NCBI GenBank assembly: GCA_003224525.1
Contig: QHZB01000060.1
Span: 1 to 42,226, forward strand
Source: Acidobacteriota bacterium
Lineage (GTDB): Bacteria; Acidobacteriota; Terriglobia; Acidiferrales; UBA7541
Length of the DNA: 42,226 nt
Reading direction: 5' to 3'
Made by a program: the position numbers and the translations under genes. Below, one piece after another: positions 1 through 7,232 of this stretch. Under the pieces are notes generated by a model. It was not told the origin of the DNA. It worked only from the letters and a program-made list of their open reading frames with translations, and did no database searches. Positions within the stretch are counted from its first letter, which is position 1. Each line of letters starts with the position of its first letter.

Positions 1-450
1 GGTGTGGGGTTCAAAGATGGAATAGATCTTTTCCGCGTTGGGAACTTGCTCTCCTTCGAGCACCCGACGGCGCGCCTGGTGGATCACCCGGTCTCCCAGT
101 TTGCAGTAGTGGTTGATCTCCTTGCGGAGTTCCCCGATGGCCATTTCCGCGACCAAACCCTTGCCGCGTGCTTTGCTGGTCTGCTCCACTACCTTTCGTG
201 CACGGTTCACCACTTCTTCGGTCACGCCAATGAGTTCGCGATATTTCTTGGTTTGTCGTTCCTGCCGTTCCTTGGCCGTCATCCGTTGGATTTCTTGCAT
301 CCGGCGCCGCGCTACTCGCGTGTGATTAGAAAAGCCCTGAATACGCTGGGGAACCGCTTCCCGCAGGCGGCCGACCAAGCGCGTGACCACGCGTACGACG
401 TCCCACAACAAGGTGTTATCCGTCGGATGATGAATGTCGCTCTGTACGAC
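1..450 (-). pseudogene. ISNCY-type transposase, C-terminal part (cut off by an inserted element)
   Basis: Read on the minus strand, 1-450 is one open frame that leaves the window still open. It starts abruptly with VVQSDIHHPTDNTLLWD, followed by a basic helical stretch (RVVTRLVGRLREA and onward). In ISNCY-type DDE transposases the segment 'DTTVV.(S/T)(D/N)IH.PTD' follows directly after the first catalytic Asp. That Asp lies in the separate fragment at 3042-3495, so this is the downstream part of the same gene. No start codon of its own is visible. The family call rests on remembered motif similarity; the split is seen directly. It cannot make an active transposase while the element at 447-3045 is present. 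Confidence 0.8.
447..450. other. Left attachment-type core of the recombinase element
   Basis: CGAC occurs here and again at 3042-3045. Outside DNA (transposase) lies to the left and element DNA to the right. The exact crossover cannot be placed within the four shared bases. Confidence 0.65.
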
Positions 451-470
451 CGATCGAGCTAGATAATGCG

Positions 471-956
471 TATGATTTCGAGACTGTAACGATCTACTAC
501 CGTTGGCACCCACTCTTCAATTGGTCGCTTCCGATTCGTTCGCGACGCAAGAACCGTGACGGCGACCGCATCTATTGCGAAGTAAACGGCAAAATCTATC
601 CTATTCCGAGTTGGATGTTGAGTCCGGAGTGTTCGCAATTCTCACTCGGCCCTCCGCTGATTTCTATAAAAGCCCTCTTGGAGCTGCGCGACCTGTTCGC
701 GAGTTTGCCTCTTCCCGCCGATTGCGATAGTGCTTCGCTGCATGCAATCCCCAAGGAGGCGATAGATGAAGCGATCGGTAAAGCAACTCTCTCCGCAGAT
801 GAACCTGCCGCTCGACAATGTGCCGCACGCAGAAAATCCGGAGGAGCAATGCGAGGACCTCACCGCCGCTCTGATGGAACTCCTCATCAGCGCAGCGGAA
901 GAAAAACACGAGCAGCCAGGAAACGGAGGAGAGATGAACCCGAAGCTCACGCCTGA
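471..956 (+). CDS. DUF5372-like small protein of the recombinase element; start unclear
   Basis: This open frame resembles the small DUF5372-type protein usually encoded just upstream of large recombinases in elements of this kind. Visible stretches are TVTIYYRWHPLF, IYCEVNGKIYPIPSWMLSP and FSLGPPLISIKALLELRDL. The first in-frame ATG is at 615, in the middle of the conserved part, and the frame stays open leftward across the element boundary. Either a non-standard start is used near 471 or the start has been lost. The C-terminal third is low-complexity and basic and overlaps the recombinase frame by 191 bp. Function is unknown; it may be an accessory to recombination. Confidence 0.5.
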   Translation, partial: YDFETVTIYYRWHPLFNWSLPIRSRRKNRDGDRIYCEVNGKIYPIPSWMLSPECSQFSLGPPLISIKALLELRDLFASLPLPADCDSASLHAIPKEAIDEAIGKATLSADEPAARQCAARRKSGGAMRGPHRRSDGTPHQRSGRKTRAARKRRRDEPEAHA

Positions 957-3015
957 ACGTCTTTCTCGGAAAGCCATCGTTTATGTTCGCCAGTCTAAGC
1001 CGAGTCAATTAATCCACAACCAGGAAAGCACACGCCTACAACTCAGTCTTGCAGATCGTGCCCGTGCACTGGGTTTCCAACGCATCGTCGTGGTGGACGA
1101 AGATCTGGGACGAACAGGTTCGGGTTTGGTCGATCGCCCCGGTTTTCAACGCTTGGTCGCGGAAGGATGTAGTGGCGAAGTGGGTGCGGTATTTTGTGTG
1201 GAGGCATCGCGATTAGCACGCAACGGTCGTGACTGGCATCATCTGATCGACCTCTGCGGAATGGTCCGCGCCGTGGTGGTGGATCTCGACGGTGTTTACG
1301 ATCCAACTCTAACCAATGATCGCCTGCTGCTAGGAATGAAAGGGGCGATCAGTGAATTCGAGTTGAATCTGTTTCGACAGCGCTCAAGCGAAGCGATTCT
1401 TCAGAAAGCCCGCCGTGGCGAACTCCAAATTCTGATGCCCGTCGGTTTCTGTTGGGCACCAAGCGGGCGAATCGAAAAAGATCCCGATCAGCGTGTGCAG
1501 CAGGCCATCCAGTTGGTGTTTCGCAAAATGACCGAGTTGGGTAGCGTACGCCAAGTTCTGGTGTGGTTTCTACAAGAGAGCATTGCGCTGCCGTCATTTC
1601 CTCATGACTCGGTCGAGCGCAGGATGATTTGGAAATTGCCCGGATACGCATCTCTACACTCGATGCTGACCAATCCGATCTATGCCGGCGCCTATGTCTA
1701 CGGTAGGAGGGAAACAAGGACGAAGATCGTGGACGACCGTGCCCGCAAATCTGCGGGCCATCGCAAGCCGCAAAGCGAATGGAAGGTCTTGATCAAGGAC
1801 CATCATCCCAGTTACCTTTCCTGGGAAGAGTACGAACGAAATCAATCGATGATCACTGCCAACGGTTACATGATGAACTCCGGCGCAGAGCGCAAAGCCG
1901 GCCGTGGCGGCCGAGCGCTGTTTTCGGGGCTTCTTCGGTGCCATCGTTGCGGACGAATGATGCAAGTCAATTACCCCGGCCCTGTCGTCCGCTATGTTTG
2001 CAATTCTGCCCGCTCCCAGTACGGGGATAAAATGTGCATTTCCTTTGGTGGCTGGCGCGTAGATGAGGTGGTGTCTAAGGAGGTGTTAGCTGCGGTCAGT
2101 GGAAATGCGATCACGGCAGCCTTGGAAGCGGCAGAGCAAATGCAGCAGAAGCGACAAGATCTACGCAAGGCGATCGAGATGGAGCTTGAGCAGGCTCGCT
2201 ACGAAGCACGTTTGGCAGCTCGGCGCTACGAATCCGTAGATCCGGAACAGCGGTTGGTGGCCGCAGAATTGGAGGCTCGCTGGAATACGGTCTTGCAAAA
2301 AACGAAGGAGCTCGAAAACAAATTGCGCGAGTCTGACGACCAGAGTCAATCGGCGCCGGTGCCGAATACGCAAGTTCTCTTGAGTTTGGCGCAAGATCTT
2401 CCGGCGATTTGGAACTCGCCTTCTACTGACATGCGACTGAAGCAGCGGATCGTCCGGATTCTGATCCGCGAAATCATTGCCGACGTAGACGAGAAGAGCC
2501 GCGAAGTTGTTCTTGTAATTCACTGGGCTGGTGGGCGTCATTCCGAACTGCGTGTGAAGAAAAGTGAGACGGGTAGGAGCCGCCGCTGCACGGATTCCGA
2601 TGCGATCGAAGTCATTCGACAGATGGCTCCGAACTTTAACGACCAGCAGATCGCAGGCACGCTGAACCGGCTCAGGCTGCGCACAGGCGTGGGTAACACG
2701 TGGACCGTGAGTCGAGTTCACTCGGCTCGTTTCTATTACCACCTGCCAGTCTTTGCTCCGAATGATCGGTCCAGCGAAGTAACTCTAGAGGAGGCCGCGG
2801 AACGCCTCAATGTGAACCAATCGATTGTACGACGCATGATCGAAGAGAAGATGCTGCCAGCGCGTCAGGTGGTGGTTTGTGCGCCATGGCAGATTCCGGT
2901 GGAGGCATTGGATTCGGAAACGATTCGCAAACGAGCTACCGATTTCAAAAATCAAGCGCGACTTCCACGACGTCACAGTTGCGAAGGGCAGGAATCAATG
3001 TTTTCAGAGAGATAG
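766..3015 (+). CDS. Large serine recombinase (resolvase/recombinase/zinc-ribbon) with an N-terminal extension
   Basis: Site-specific DNA recombinase of 749 residues, inferred to move the element it sits in. The resolvase domain starts near residue 68, with catalytic Ser77 in YVRQSKPS and the Arg-rich motif EASRLARN (about 146-153). The recombinase domain follows (LTNPIYAGAYVYGR, about 301-314), then a zinc ribbon with Cys392, Cys395, Cys412 and Cys424, a coiled coil (about 450-530) and a C-terminal helix-turn-helix-like stretch (VTLEEAAERLNV, about 690). Two starts have good ribosome sites: ATG 766 (AAGGAGG upstream) and ATG 934 (GGAGGAG upstream, residue 57). Homologues usually begin at the second, and residues 1-56 look like the separate small ORF often found upstream, here in frame with no stop between. 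Confidence 0.9.
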   Translation: MKRSVKQLSPQMNLPLDNVPHAENPEEQCEDLTAALMELLISAAEEKHEQPGNGGEMNPKLTPERLSRKAIVYVRQSKPSQLIHNQESTRLQLSLADRARALGFQRIVVVDEDLGRTGSGLVDRPGFQRLVAEGCSGEVGAVFCVEASRLARNGRDWHHLIDLCGMVRAVVVDLDGVYDPTLTNDRLLLGMKGAISEFELNLFRQRSSEAILQKARRGELQILMPVGFCWAPSGRIEKDPDQRVQQAIQLVFRKMTELGSVRQVLVWFLQESIALPSFPHDSVERRMIWKLPGYASLHSMLTNPIYAGAYVYGRRETRTKIVDDRARKSAGHRKPQSEWKVLIKDHHPSYLSWEEYERNQSMITANGYMMNSGAERKAGRGGRALFSGLLRCHRCGRMMQVNYPGPVVRYVCNSARSQYGDKMCISFGGWRVDEVVSKEVLAAVSGNAITAALEAAEQMQQKRQDLRKAIEMELEQARYEARLAARRYESVDPEQRLVAAELEARWNTVLQKTKELENKLRESDDQSQSAPVPNTQVLLSLAQDLPAIWNSPSTDMRLKQRIVRILIREIIADVDEKSREVVLVIHWAGGRHSELRVKKSETGRSRRCTDSDAIEVIRQMAPNFNDQQIAGTLNRLRLRTGVGNTWTVSRVHSARFYYHLPVFAPNDRSSEVTLEEAAERLNVNQSIVRRMIEEKMLPARQVVVCAPWQIPVEALDSETIRKRATDFKNQARLPRRHSCEGQESMFSER

Positions 3016-3041
3016 CGAGGTATAGCACAATGTCGCAACAT

Positions 3042-3045
3042 CGAC
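3042..3045. other. Right attachment-type core of the recombinase element
   Basis: Second copy of the CGAC core. To its right the minus-strand transposase frame (…NRLRVDTTV) resumes. Confidence 0.65.
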
Positions 3046-3495
3046 AGTGGTATCCACCCTGAGTCGGTTGCCATCTTCCAGACCCAACTTCACCGCCGCC
3101 TGCACCACCAGCTCATTGACCGCTTTCAGCGTCTTCGGAGTCAGTCGAATAAAGGCTCGGTGGAAGGCGTGATGCTTCGGCACTGCCTGGCAGTAGAAAG
3201 TCGTGAACTGGCGCAGCGTGTATCCGTCGGCGATGCGTTCCCGCAGTTCGCGATAATGCCAGTTCTTGACGCGCATCAGTATGAAGGCGCGCAGAACCTG
3301 TGGCGGAGTTAACCCGTTGCGACCCGTCGCGGGCTTTTTCAAACCTCGTTGCAGATCGCGTCGTACTGCTTCGATCATCTCTTTTTGGTCGTCCAGAAAA
3401 TCGGAGATGGCCTGCAGCAACGGCTCCAGGGTCAGGCCTTGCTGGAGCAACTCCCAATCGGCGAAACTGATTTGGGAATTCACCGTTCTTGGCAC
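3042..3495 (-). pseudogene. ISNCY-type transposase, N-terminal part
   Basis: The frame starts at ATG 3495 (MPRTVNSQISFADWELLQQG), runs through an N-terminal DNA-binding-like region rich in charged helices (LTPPQVLRAFILMRVKNWHY, RELRERIADG) and reaches GNRLRVDTTV. The Asp of RVDTT is probably the first catalytic Asp of the DDE triad. It then enters foreign DNA and adds a short wrong tail before a stop at 3004. The rest of the enzyme is at 1-450. With the element excised the gene would be continuous. The insertion removes everything after the first catalytic residue, so this copy is inactive. Confidence 0.85.
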
Positions 3496-3556
3496 TGTTC
3501 CGTGCTCCTTTTTGGTGCTTGCAGAGAAGTCTATCCTAATGTATATAGGTATTAGG

Positions 3557-3871
3557 ATGTCAAGTAAAAAATTAGCCGGGAAGATTCAAATCACCATCGT
3601 GGCCGAGGGGCCGATTCTGCCGGGCTCGGTTTCCACGGCCAACAGCCAGTGCGGAAAGCCCAACTGCGCCTGCAAGGCCAGCCCGCCGAAACTCCACGGC
3701 ACCTACTATCGTTGGACCGGCTTCTCAAAGGGCAAGCGGACCACCAAGACCATCAGTAAGGAGGCGGCCAAAGAATGCGCGCGCAGGATCAAAAACTATC
3801 GCGCCCTCCAGGGCCAACTCGACCAGCTGGTGGAAGAGGCCTTGGAGAACGCACCCTGGAAGGAGTTGTGA
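3557..3871 (+). CDS. DUF6788-type protein carried by the insertion sequence
   Basis: Small basic protein of 104 residues (MSSKKLAGKIQITIVAEGPI). The middle contains C-x4-C-x-C (SQCGKPNCACKASPP) and GTYYRWTGFSKGKRTTKTIS; a helical tail with VEEALENAPWKEL closes it. I recognise this as the DUF6788 family, which commonly accompanies ISNCY-like transposases; the Cys cluster and basic character suggest nucleic-acid or metal binding, but its role is not known. It is divergent from the transposase, with only 61 bp between the two starts, so they share a promoter region. ATG 3539 is an alternative start six codons upstream. The ribosome site is weak for either. Confidence 0.75.
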   Translation: MSSKKLAGKIQITIVAEGPILPGSVSTANSQCGKPNCACKASPPKLHGTYYRWTGFSKGKRTTKTISKEAAKECARRIKNYRALQGQLDQLVEEALENAPWKEL

Positions 3872-3923
3872 GGAGGCTCCAGCTGCAAAAAACCTGCCCG
3901 GTCAGAGTGCGGAATGGAGGTAA

Positions 3924-3963
3924 CCAAAAAACGCATGAACCCCTGGTTTTATGCGCTCTTTTG
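3924..3963. repeat. Imperfect inverted repeat after the IS accessory gene
   Basis: Arms CCAAAAAACGCATGAACC and GGTTTTATGCGCTCTTTTGG are near-complements around a 2-base centre. It lies 50 bp after the DUF6788 stop. It may be the transcription end of that gene or part of the insertion sequence terminus; the other IS end is outside the window. Confidence 0.45.
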
Positions 3964-4066
3964 GCTTTCAAGACAGAAACTAGCTAGGCCGAAAAGAAAC
4001 GTCCTCGTTTGGCCGCCCGCTTCAGGGGCATGCCTTCTTCTTGATATACAATCGGGGCCGTGAAAA

Positions 4067-4534
4067 ATGACTGAGAGAAGAGACCCTGACCGTGGCCTGC
4101 GTCTCATCGCCGCCTTCAAACTCTTAAAAGGCTTGGCGCTGCTCGCGCTGGGCATCGGCGCGCTTAAACTTCTTCACAAGGACGTCGATGACGTGGTCGA
4201 GCACTGGATCAACATTTTCCAGGTTGATCCGCACAGTCACTACATTCAGCTGCTTCTCGCGAAGTTGTCGATGGTGGATGATCGGAGATTGAAACAACTC
4301 AGCGTAGGCACGTTCTTTTATTCAGCTATTTTTCTGACCGAAGGCATCGGCTTGGCACTGGGCAAGCGCTGGGCCGAGTATCTTACGATCGTCACGACTG
4401 CTTCCCTGCTGCCGCTCGAAGTCTACGAACTCGCCAAACATGCCAGCGTTGGCAAAGGCGTCGTACTAGTGATCAACCTCGCCGTGGTCGCCTATCTGAT
4501 CCGTGAGCTTCGCCGCTTTCCAAAGGGATCCTGA
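4067..4534 (+). CDS. DUF2127 family membrane protein
   Basis: Protein of 155 residues that matches the DUF2127 pattern: a short charged N-terminus (MTERRDPDRGLRLIAAFKLL), a first membrane span about 18-38 (KGLALLALGIGALKLL), an amphipathic loop with PHSHYIQLLL, then spans around 78-100 (FFYSAIFLTEGIGLALGKRW), 104-118 and 128-146. The RWAEYLTIV stretch is typical of the family. Biochemical role unknown. An extended -10 (TG-A-TATACA, about 4041-4049) stands upstream, so it is probably transcribed alone. No good Shine-Dalgarno is seen before the ATG. Confidence 0.85.
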   Translation: MTERRDPDRGLRLIAAFKLLKGLALLALGIGALKLLHKDVDDVVEHWINIFQVDPHSHYIQLLLAKLSMVDDRRLKQLSVGTFFYSAIFLTEGIGLALGKRWAEYLTIVTTASLLPLEVYELAKHASVGKGVVLVINLAVVAYLIRELRRFPKGS

Positions 4535-4696
4535 CGGAGCCCTCTTTCGTTTGCTTTCTGGCTGCGAGCACGAAACGCAACTCGCCTTTGTCTCACTATG
4601 ACTATTCTGCCGTCTTGACTTAGACGCGCTGGTGTCGTCTCATATTCCACTTAAACCCACCCGATTGACTCAACTGTTACCAGAGGAGTGCTCCCC

Positions 4697-6056
4697 ATGC
4701 CAAGAAATGCGAATTCCCCGCTTGCCCAACCCATGTTTGGCGAGCCCTAGTTCAACGAAGACGGGAATCCCACGCCCGATCCGACAACCTTTAGGACGCC
4801 TCATGACCCAAGCAGAGACAAGCAGCTATATAACCAGGTGCAAAGTCTCCTCACCAAAGACACCGTTAGTTTCAGTACCGCGCGCGCAAATCCCGGCGAC
4901 GTCTTGAGCCTTGCGAGTGCTCTCGGCTCGCAAGGGCCCGCCGATGTCCAGGCCATCCAAAACGCGGGGCAGATCGTCTTTCGGGCCACTGGGGATTCCG
5001 GGGCCTCCAACCCTGGGTAAGCTCGGCAATGAACTGAGCGTGGCAGATCATCTTACGAATGACTTCCACGCCTCCACCGGCGCCGACCGTCCGCTTTCTT
5101 TCCACCTGGGCGACATCATCTACAACTTCGGCGAATCTCAGTATTACTACGACCAGTTCTACGAACCATTCCGCAATTACGCAGCGCCGATCTTCGCCGT
5201 CCCCGGCAACCACGACTCGTTCATGATCCCCAATACCGCAGCCGCGGGCGCGCCACTGACGATCTTTAGCCGCAACTTTTGCGCGACGAGCCCGGGAGTC
5301 ACCCGGGAAGCCGGTTCCCCCCATCGCACGGCGATGACGCAACCCGGTGTGTACTTCACTTTGGATGCTCCCTTCGTGCGCATCATTGGCCTCTGCAGCA
5401 ACGCGCTCGAAGATCCGGGATTGATCTCCAGTCAAAAAAATCAGAAAACGAAATGGCCGGGCGTGTCGGACGATCAGCTCACTTCTTGACAGCGCAGCTA
5501 CGGAACATCAAGGCGCAGAACTACACGGGGGGCAGTCTTGATTGCCGTTCATCACCCGCCGTTCAGTTATGCGCCCACACCGAAGGCGGGAGGCGGGGGC
5601 GGCAATCACCTTGGAAATACCCTGATGCTGCGCGAGATCGATACCATCTGCAAAGCGCAAGGCGTTTACCCGCACGCCTTTCTCTCCGGACACGCGCACA
5701 ACTACCAGCGCTACACCCGCAAATTGAGTTTGGGGGAAGGAATTACAGCCTGCCTTTTATTATCGCTGGCGACGACGGATTCAATGTGAAACCGCTCGTC
5801 TATTCGCGAGGGGGGTGCGATGCCGCCTGCGCCTGCTCCTGGCACGCAAGTCCGCTATCTTGATCTCAATCCTGCGGTGCAAGCTACGGGGCTCACGATC
5901 GATCAATCCAACCAAACGAACTACGGCTATCTGCGAATCACCGTGAACGGCAAGCAGATTCGAATTGAATTTCATCCGGTGAGCAACACGGGCGCACCTC
6001 CGAATATCGATAGGGTGGTGGTGATGGACCTGGCAAGCCACACCGAGGTTCCCTAG
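4697..6056 (+). pseudogene. Metallophosphoesterase, disrupted by one stop and several frameshifts
   Basis: Remnant of a calcineurin-like phosphoesterase. The start (ATG 4697) has a good ribosome site (AGAGGAG at 4682-4688), but codon 18 is TAG (4748). All core motifs survive, in different frames: ATGDSG (about 4985), HLGDIIYN (about 5105), VPGNHD (about 5200), VHHPPF (about 5541) and LSGHAHNYQR (about 5683). Frame changes lie near 5010, 5485, 5530, 5735 and 5815. Rejoined, the pieces give a protein of about 450 residues ending with ASHTEVP at 6056. Preserved motifs mean decay is recent, or that the local sequence has indel errors. Confidence 0.85.
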
Positions 6057-6193
6057 CGAGAGAACGCCGCACGATTTTCTCGCTGGACGGTCAGCGCTCT
6101 ACTGTAAATGGGTCGCGTGCGCGGAGACACCACGGCGAATAAAAATGGCTATGGCGAATGGAAGTTCGAGAAGTTCGGCTTGGCGGCCAAATA

Positions 6194-6907
6194 CTACGGA
6201 ATCGTCAGGCTGTACCCTTCACGCACGGCCGTGGCGCTCTCCTTGCCTTGATAGCGGTAAACAACGATCAAAATCTTGTCCGCGCCTATGGCTGGGTCTC
6301 CACCCAAGGCGCTATTGGTGACGACGAAACTTAGCACGCTTTCACGAATTCTGCTCCGAAGGACATCCGTCACGTTCACCGTCCTTCCCTGCACGCCGTA
6401 ATAACCGCCGATGATTCTAAGGCTATTCCAGTCCTCCCGATCGCGGTCGCCGTAATGTGCAGGGCGGGCATCCCGATCGTGGTCCACGTTGTTCGCGGGG
6501 TAGTCGTCCCGATCGCGGTTGCCGTAATTCGCAGGGTGGTCGTCCCGATCATCACGGCGAACAGTGAACATACGGGCTTCAACGAAGCCGCCCTCGTTGT
6601 AATGGAATTCGCGTTCCTCATTCCTGCGATTTCTGGCGAAGATGTGCAGGGACTTGTCTTTTCCTACGGCGGGATCGCCGCCCATGGTTTGATTGTTCAC
6701 CGCGACTCTGCCATTCACGCCACCGCGCTCGATGAGGTCTTTGAGAATATCGGTGACGTCACTCCGCTGATTCTTGAAACCGTAGTCACCGCGCTGTATC
6801 TGCCAGCCTTCCTCCTGGGCGCCCACTCCGGCCGTGAAAAGGATGGCGCCTATGGCGAAAATGACCAAGGCAATGACGAACAGAACATATCGATTTGCAA
6901 GCTTCAT
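6194..6907 (-). CDS. Secreted protein with two similar domains joined by an Asp/Arg-rich repeat
   Basis: Protein of 237 residues with an N-terminal signal or anchor (residues 6-30, ending VGAQ). Two copies of the same small domain follow. Copy one (about 34-92) has WQIQRGDYG, DVTDILKDLIERG, NNQTMGGDPAVGKDKSLHIFAR. Copy two (about 158-230) has LRIIGGYYG, NVTDVLRSRIRE, TNSALGGDPAIGADKILIVVYRYQG. The 'GGDPA.G..K.L.V.Y' pattern resembles the DUF3395/DnaJ-C11 C-terminal domain. Between them is a tandem repeat with units like RDRDDYPAN and RDARPAHYGD. The partner or ligand is unknown. Confidence 0.75.
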   Translation of the reverse strand: MKLANRYVLFVIALVIFAIGAILFTAGVGAQEEGWQIQRGDYGFKNQRSDVTDILKDLIERGGVNGRVAVNNQTMGGDPAVGKDKSLHIFARNRRNEEREFHYNEGGFVEARMFTVRRDDRDDHPANYGNRDRDDYPANNVDHDRDARPAHYGDRDREDWNSLRIIGGYYGVQGRTVNVTDVLRSRIRESVLSFVVTNSALGGDPAIGADKILIVVYRYQGKESATAVREGYSLTIP

Positions 6908-7096
6908 TCGAGGCTCCTCCAGGGCGCAGGCCCTCTGCGTTCTTGTCCCATTTTAACTCTGGTGGTGGATCCTGGTAACTCCTAATCGAGACACGATTGT
7001 CCTGAATGTCTACAGCAGGCGGATGGCTTTTTGCGAGGCGTGTCACTGGCGCAAAGCCGGTAGCGGAGTGATTTTTCTCGCTCCATTTCCCGCTCC

Positions 7097-7108
7097 GATT
7101 TGCAAATC
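7097..7108. promoter_or_regulatory. Perfect 12-bp palindrome upstream of inositol synthase
   Basis: GATTTGCAAATC is a perfect palindrome 125 bp before the synthase start. It could be an operator; no regulator is identifiable. Confidence 0.3.
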
Positions 7109-7148
7109 CTGAGGTCTTCCCTCATCATTACTAGTTTGTTTTGAGGAC

Positions 7149-7179
7149 GCGGCAGGCTCCCGCTGCCGCAATCTTTTTC
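7149..7179 (+). terminator. Terminator-like hairpin in the inositol-synthase leader
   Basis: Stem GCGGCAG (7149-7155) pairs with CTGCCGC (7163-7169) around a 7-base loop and is followed by AATCTTTTTCT. It lies 64 bp before ATG 7233 with no gene just upstream on this strand, so it may be an attenuator. Confidence 0.45.
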
Positions 7180-7232
7180 TAGGTTCATTTTTTCTGTCGG
7201 TCGTATTGCGAGCATTCAATAAAAGGAGCGGC

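Larger units (their letters stand above)
447..3045 (+). mobile_element. Serine-recombinase element inserted in the transposase gene
   Basis: The DNA between the two transposase halves carries a small DUF5372-like frame and a large serine recombinase. Both ends share the 4-base core CGAC (447-450 and 3042-3045). Joining the flanks at one copy gives minus-strand codons reading LRVDTTVVQSDIH, an uninterrupted transposase frame. The element is therefore 2595 bp plus the core and has no long terminal inverted repeats or larger target duplication, as expected when a serine recombinase recombines at a very short core. The boundaries come directly from the sequence; mobility is inferred. Confidence 0.85.
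6908..7232. other. Intergenic region between divergent genes (secreted protein and inositol synthase)
   Basis: No gene is supported here. The left part must hold the minus-strand promoter of the secreted protein. The right part holds the palindrome and hairpin listed separately. Confidence 0.6.

Noticed and set aside
4-462. 152-residue plus-strand frame at the left edge
   Set aside because: The opposite strand encodes the transposase C-terminal part with clear family motifs.
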